A stretch of 64,000 nt of DNA, taken from the NCBI GenBank assembly GCA_026129485.1, contig JAHCHY010000002.1, positions 186,001 to 250,000 of the forward strand, written 5' to 3'. This stretch comes from Cyclobacteriaceae bacterium. Its GTDB lineage: Bacteria; Bacteroidota; Bacteroidia; Cytophagales; Cyclobacteriaceae. Shown in pieces: positions 60,040-64,000 of the stretch (positions are counted from its first letter, which is position 1; every line of letters begins with the position of its first letter). The position numbers were made by a program, and so were the translations under genes. The notes under the pieces were generated by a model. That model ran no database searches, was not told the DNA's origin, and was given only the letters and a program-made list of their open reading frames with translations.

Positions 60040-60343
60040 TATTGATTTTCTGTTTTATTTAAGCGTGCTCTTGTTCTGCTGCGGACTGCTGATTGTATTC
60101 ACCAAAAAAAATGCGTTGCTCATCCTGATGGGAATTGAGCTGATGTTAAATGCAGCAAACCTCAATCTCGTTGTATTCAATCGTCAGCAAGCCGGATTGG
60201 ATGGCCAGCTATTCGCCTTGTTTGTAATCCTGGTTGCCGTATGCGAAGCTGTCGTAGGCATTGCCATTATTCTGCGGGTGTATCATTATTATAAATCGGC
60301 TGTGCCCGACCGGGTAAGTGAGCTGAAAGAAGAGAACCGATGA
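60032..60343 (+). CDS. nuoK: NADH-quinone oxidoreductase subunit K
   Basis: A 103-residue three-helix membrane subunit. LLILMGIELMLNAANLNLV carries the conserved glutamate of helix 2 and VAVCEAVVGIAIILRVY that of helix 3, both needed for proton pumping. The ATG at 60032 gives the normal family length. The frame extends upstream to 59918, but that part is the nuoJ tail in another frame. Confidence 0.95.
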   Translation: MTDIDFLFYLSVLLFCCGLLIVFTKKNALLILMGIELMLNAANLNLVVFNRQQAGLDGQLFALFVILVAVCEAVVGIAIILRVYHYYKSAVPDRVSELKEENR

Positions 60344-62217
60344 GCGAAACGATTACCATACCGGTTCTGCTTGTTACGCTGATTATTCCGTTGGCATCGG
60401 GAATCCTTGCTTTTGCTGTTAAGGGTGAGCTCGGTCGGCTTGTTCCGATCGTAAGCTCGGTCTTATTGCTGGCCGCATATATTGTGATCTTATTTCCATT
60501 GCTTTCCGGCACGCAACTAACCGAACAGTTTTCTGTGCCCTGGCTTTCAACCGGCAACCATATCATCCGCATCGGAATAGTATCAACTCCTGTAACACGG
60601 CTAATGGCAACGGTTGTGTTGTTCGTTTCCGCTATGGTACACATCTTTTCCATAGGCTATATGGCCGGTGAAAAAAATACCGGGCGCTACTTCGGGTTTC
60701 TGGGGTTGTTCACCTTCGCCATGCTGGGTTTGGTGTGGAGCGCCAATTTGCTCATTACATTTTGTTTCTGGGAGCTGGTGGGCTTTTGCTCGTACCGGCT
60801 TATTGCACACGCGCACGAAAAGCCCATTGCCGCTTATGCCGCCACCAAAGCTTTTCTCTTAACAAAAGCCGGAGACATCGGGTTTCTGATCGGGCTTATG
60901 ATTTTGTGGACACAAAGCGGAACACTGGAGCTTGCAGCCGTTACCACTACTCCGGGAACCTGGAGCACGATAGCAGGCATTTGCATTTTTGCCGGTGTGG
61001 TGGGCAAGTCGGCACAGTTTCCGTTGTTCAACTGGTTGCCCGATGCCATGCAGGGGCCAACCCCGGTATCGGCCCTGATACATGCGGCCACTATGGTAGC
61101 GGCCGGAATTTTTGTTTTGGTCCAGGTTGTTCCGGTATTTACGCCCGACACGCGGTTGATCATGACGGGTGTTGGCGTGGTGTCTTCGCTGGCAGGAGCT
61201 GCGGGCGCCTGGCTCGTTACCGACATCAAAAAAATCCTGGCTTATTCTACCATCTCGCAGTTAGGCTTTATGATTCTTGCGCTCGGGCTGGGCGAAGTAT
61301 CGGGGGCATTTACGCACCTGCTGCATCATGCTTTTTTTAAAGCCGGTTTGTTCCTGGCAGCAGGCTCTGTTATTCATGCCATGCACCGGGCCGCGCAGCA
61401 TCAACCCGGCTTTGATGTGCAGGACATTCGCAACCTCGGCAGCTTACGAAAGCAGATGCCGGCAACGTTTACCGGGTTTGCAATATGTGCGGCAGCATTG
61501 GCAGGCTTACCCGGCACGGCAGGCTATATCTCAAAAGAAATCATTCTGCACGCAGCGCAACAGCAAAACTTATGGTGGCTGAATGTAGCCGTATGGGCGA
61601 TTGTGTTTGCTACACCGTTATACATATTCCGGTTGTTATGGTTTACTTTCTTAAAACCTGCATCGCACAACCTGACCGTACAGGAAGCCCCGTGGGTCAT
61701 GCGACTGCCGGTGCTGTTGCTGGCAGCAGGATCGCTTACCTTTTTGTTTCGGAACGGGCATCTCAACTCATTCGCCTCACAGATTTTACAAACCGATTTA
61801 ACCGTACCCGCAGGTATCGTTATCGGTTCTTTAATGGTTACGGTCGCTTCGCTATTAATAGGTTGGCTAACCCGAAATGCCAAAGCGCCTGCAACCGATT
61901 TTCTCATTCAAACTTTTCTGGATGGTTTAAACCTGCTGCTTGTACGGTTTATTCTTTTTATAGCCACATTGGCCCGCAGCTTCGATAAAAAATGGATAGA
62001 CCGGTTTATTCATATACTGGCTTATGGCAAAGTAGCTCTTGCGCACATGGCTGGCTTTACGGATAAATACGTGGTGGACGGCACCGTGCATGGGGTAACC
62101 CTTGCAGCACGTGGGCTGGGTGGAATAACCCGGTCGGTGGCGAACGGAAAAATTCAAAGCTATTTACTGTGGGCAATAGCCGGCTTACTTATTTTTATAA
62201 CCTGGATGCTTTACTGA
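60340..62217 (+). CDS. nuoL: NADH-quinone oxidoreductase subunit L
   Basis: A 625-residue antiporter-like subunit. The core (about 60-410) has VLFVSAMVHIFSIGYMAGE, ITFCFWELVGFCSYRLIAHAHEKP with the key glutamate, FPLFNWLPDAMQGPTPVSALIHAATMVAAG with the conserved proton-path histidine and lysine region, and IKKILAYSTISQLGFMILALG. The C-terminal amphipathic long helix and anchor follow (about 520-625). It overlaps nuoK by four bases and nuoM by one base. Confidence 0.96.
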   Translation: MSETITIPVLLVTLIIPLASGILAFAVKGELGRLVPIVSSVLLLAAYIVILFPLLSGTQLTEQFSVPWLSTGNHIIRIGIVSTPVTRLMATVVLFVSAMVHIFSIGYMAGEKNTGRYFGFLGLFTFAMLGLVWSANLLITFCFWELVGFCSYRLIAHAHEKPIAAYAATKAFLLTKAGDIGFLIGLMILWTQSGTLELAAVTTTPGTWSTIAGICIFAGVVGKSAQFPLFNWLPDAMQGPTPVSALIHAATMVAAGIFVLVQVVPVFTPDTRLIMTGVGVVSSLAGAAGAWLVTDIKKILAYSTISQLGFMILALGLGEVSGAFTHLLHHAFFKAGLFLAAGSVIHAMHRAAQHQPGFDVQDIRNLGSLRKQMPATFTGFAICAAALAGLPGTAGYISKEIILHAAQQQNLWWLNVAVWAIVFATPLYIFRLLWFTFLKPASHNLTVQEAPWVMRLPVLLLAAGSLTFLFRNGHLNSFASQILQTDLTVPAGIVIGSLMVTVASLLIGWLTRNAKAPATDFLIQTFLDGLNLLLVRFILFIATLARSFDKKWIDRFIHILAYGKVALAHMAGFTDKYVVDGTVHGVTLAARGLGGITRSVANGKIQSYLLWAIAGLLIFITWMLY

Positions 62218-63797
62218 TGCCGTATCTTTCGTTATTGATTTTTATTCCTGTTGCCGCTGCGCTGGCAACCTTGCTTATACCGGCCCGGTACACTCGTGCA
62301 TTTCCATGGATTACCCTTGGGGTCAATATGCTTCAACTGATCATCTTCATAGCCATGACCCTCCATTTCAGCAGTGGCGAAGGGTTACAATTCGCTGAGC
62401 AACATGCGTGGATCTCGCTTTCGCTGAATACCTGGGGCGAGCTTCAGGCCGAATACTTGGTTGCTGTGGATGGTTTAAGCTTTCCGTTGGTTGGCTTAAG
62501 TGTGCTCATCATGCTGATCGCCACAATCTCATCCTGGAATGTTTCCCGAAGCCGTAAAGGATATTTTGCGCTGCTGCTGATTTTAAATGGCGCTATCATC
62601 GGCAGCTTTTGCGCGCTCGACTTCCTGCTGTTTTATGTCTTCTTTGAGTTCATGCTATTGCCGATGTATTTCCTGATCGGGATCTGGGGTGGGCCAAAGC
62701 GCGAATATGCTTCTATCAAATTTTTTCTTTACACGTTGTTAGGCTCTATTCTCATTCTGATTGTCATGATAGGTTTGTACCTCTCCGTTCAATCGCCCGA
62801 AAGGGCAAATGAAGTGGTGCATACCTTTAACGTGCTGCACATGCAGCATCTCGAAAATTTTATTCCGGGCTCCTGGCTGGATGCCACCTCCACAGGTACG
62901 TGGCGCTTGTGGGCCTTCGCTCTTTTGTTTGTCGGCTTTGCCATCAAGCTGCCGGCTGTTCCGTTTCACACGTGGTTGCCCGATGCGCACGTGGAAGCGC
63001 CCACAGCTATCTCGGTTATTCTGGCTGCGCTGCTTCTGAAGATCGGGGGCTATGGTATTTTAAGGTTTGTGTACCCGGTATTCCCGGATGGTGCCGTTTA
63101 CTTCAGCGATTGGGTGGCCGGTATAGGTGTAGTTTCTATTATATATGGAGCATTGAATGCGTTGGCCAGCAAAGATCTGAAACGACTTATTGCGTATTCA
63201 TCGGTTTCGCACATGGGTTTTGTCTTGCTGGGCATTGCATCGGCCACTACGGAAGGAGTTGCCGGGGCAATATACCAGATGGTTAGTCATGGTATAATTT
63301 CAGCCATGCTGTTTTTGATTGCCGGTGTTTTGTATGATCGTACACACGATCGGCTGATCGAAAACTATTCGGGCCTTGCATCGCACATGAAGCATTACAC
63401 GGCTTTTGTGCTGATTGCATTTTTTGCTTCGCTGGGCCTGCCCGGCTTTGCAGGCTTTATTGGCGAAGTGCTCATCTTCTTTGGTGCATTTCAATCGCAC
63501 AGCTATAACAACCTTGTTCCGCTCTGGATGCCTGTGGTAGCTACATTAGGGCTATTGTTAGGTGCTGCCTATTACCTGTGGACTATTCAGCGCATGTTCT
63601 TTGGAACATTTGCAGTAAGAGCCAGTTATGCCGAGCTGAATGACCTGACCGCACGCGAGTATGCTATGTTATTGCCATTAGCGGTTGCCGCTTTATTGTT
63701 TGGAATATTGCCGCAGCTTCTGCTCGACTTCATCAACCCTTTTGCCGAAACATTTACCGGCACCTGGTTTTCGTTAGGGATAAATACCAATCCGTAA
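62217..63797 (+). CDS. nuoM: NADH-quinone oxidoreductase subunit M
   Basis: A 526-residue antiporter-like subunit with about 14 helices. The LLFYVFFEFMLLPMYFLIGIWGG stretch holds the conserved glutamate, AIKLPAVPFHTWLPDAHVEAPTAISVILAALLLKIGGYG the lysine and the proton path, and KDLKRLIAYSSVSHMGFVLLG the next conserved lysine. The ATG at 62217 overlaps the nuoL stop (TGATG); a longer frame begins at 62169 but has no family match. Confidence 0.96.
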   Translation: MPYLSLLIFIPVAAALATLLIPARYTRAFPWITLGVNMLQLIIFIAMTLHFSSGEGLQFAEQHAWISLSLNTWGELQAEYLVAVDGLSFPLVGLSVLIMLIATISSWNVSRSRKGYFALLLILNGAIIGSFCALDFLLFYVFFEFMLLPMYFLIGIWGGPKREYASIKFFLYTLLGSILILIVMIGLYLSVQSPERANEVVHTFNVLHMQHLENFIPGSWLDATSTGTWRLWAFALLFVGFAIKLPAVPFHTWLPDAHVEAPTAISVILAALLLKIGGYGILRFVYPVFPDGAVYFSDWVAGIGVVSIIYGALNALASKDLKRLIAYSSVSHMGFVLLGIASATTEGVAGAIYQMVSHGIISAMLFLIAGVLYDRTHDRLIENYSGLASHMKHYTAFVLIAFFASLGLPGFAGFIGEVLIFFGAFQSHSYNNLVPLWMPVVATLGLLLGAAYYLWTIQRMFFGTFAVRASYAELNDLTAREYAMLLPLAVAALLFGILPQLLLDFINPFAETFTGTWFSLGINTNP

Positions 63798-63801
63798 CGC
63801 T

Positions 63802-64000
63802 ATGAACCAACCGGTTTCCATGATACCCGACCTGTTGCAAATTATACCGGAAGTACTCCTGGCCGGTTCTGTCTGCCTAACCTTACTATTGGGCTTGTTC
63901 GTAAAAAAGAACAGGTCGGTATTGCTTGCGGTAGTAGCTGCAACGGTTTTTATTGTAGCCGGCATATATATTCTTACAAGCTGGCCGCACAAACCCGAAG
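63802..64000 (+). CDS. nuoN: NADH-quinone oxidoreductase subunit N (5' part, cut by window end)
   Basis: The first 66 codons of a hydrophobic protein begin four bases after the nuoM stop. MNQPVSMIPDLLQIIPEVLLAG followed by two hydrophobic segments is the normal start of NuoN (LLQIIPEVLLAG). The rest lies beyond the window. Gene order nuoL-M-N supports the call. Confidence 0.85.
   Translation, partial: MNQPVSMIPDLLQIIPEVLLAGSVCLTLLLGLFVKKNRSVLLAVVAATVFIVAGIYILTSWPHKPE

Overview
The window comes from a member of the Bacteroidota, most likely order Cytophagales. Supporting signs are a type IX secretion sorting domain, several TAnnTTTG-type -7 promoter elements, a short biosynthetic arginine decarboxylase, paired CHAT/TPR exported proteins, a FecA-like TonB receptor, a Bacteroidota-style ECF sigma factor and a complex I operon with GTG and ATGA-type couplings. 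I cannot name a genus with confidence. I see no rRNA, tRNA, CRISPR array, prophage or complete insertion sequence. Almost all of the window is coding.

Layout. 0-5.5 kb: divergent arginase and arginine decarboxylase genes, an unknown membrane-like protein, a GmhB-type phosphatase and a polyprenol-phosphate glycosyltransferase. 5.5-12.3 kb: a hybrid kinase (HK-REC-HPt) convergent with an NtrC-type sigma-54 activator, a small PepSY-like exported protein, a coiled-coil lipoprotein and a LolC/E-like permease. 12.3-20.4 kb: a NamZ-like muramidase, a PIN toxin with a 58-residue partner, nth, fmt, folA, an SDR, a membrane kinase and a GH32 lipoprotein. 20.4-29.7 kb (minus strand): a compact VOC/membrane/GT4/DUF1801 operon, two tandem exported TPR-CHAT proteases and a Tat-exported sugar isomerase-like protein. 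29.8-38 kb: an RsmB-like methyltransferase, an FGE-like protein, a Tat-exported Gfo/Idh oxidoreductase, a triply frameshifted plsC, a T9SS protein plus C1q-like surface protein pair, and rsmG. 38-43.3 kb: a K+/H+ antiporter with crcB, then an ATP-grasp/alpha-E/transglutaminase cassette. 43.4-50.7 kb: an outer-membrane protein, a vanadium-haloperoxidase-like lipoprotein and a TonB receptor in one operon, then a glycosyltransferase coupled to an ECF sigma factor. 50.7-55.5 kb: tgt, an LptF/G permease, a DMT transporter, ispE and fabI. 55.7-64 kb: nuoH, a histidine kinase, then nuoI-J-K-L-M-N (nuoN cut by the window end).

The most unusual signal is not a gene. At least nine short tracts are built of consecutive seven-base words. 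Most are intergenic and one lies in frame inside fmt. The words differ between loci, but within a locus they are near-copies, and in most tracts they reappear as reverse complements, which gives imperfect hairpins. Other points of interest are a sensor kinase embedded in the complex I operon, the tandem CHAT proteins, the uncharacterised ATP-grasp cassette, and loss of expected metal-ligand cysteines in Nth, Tgt and GmhB.
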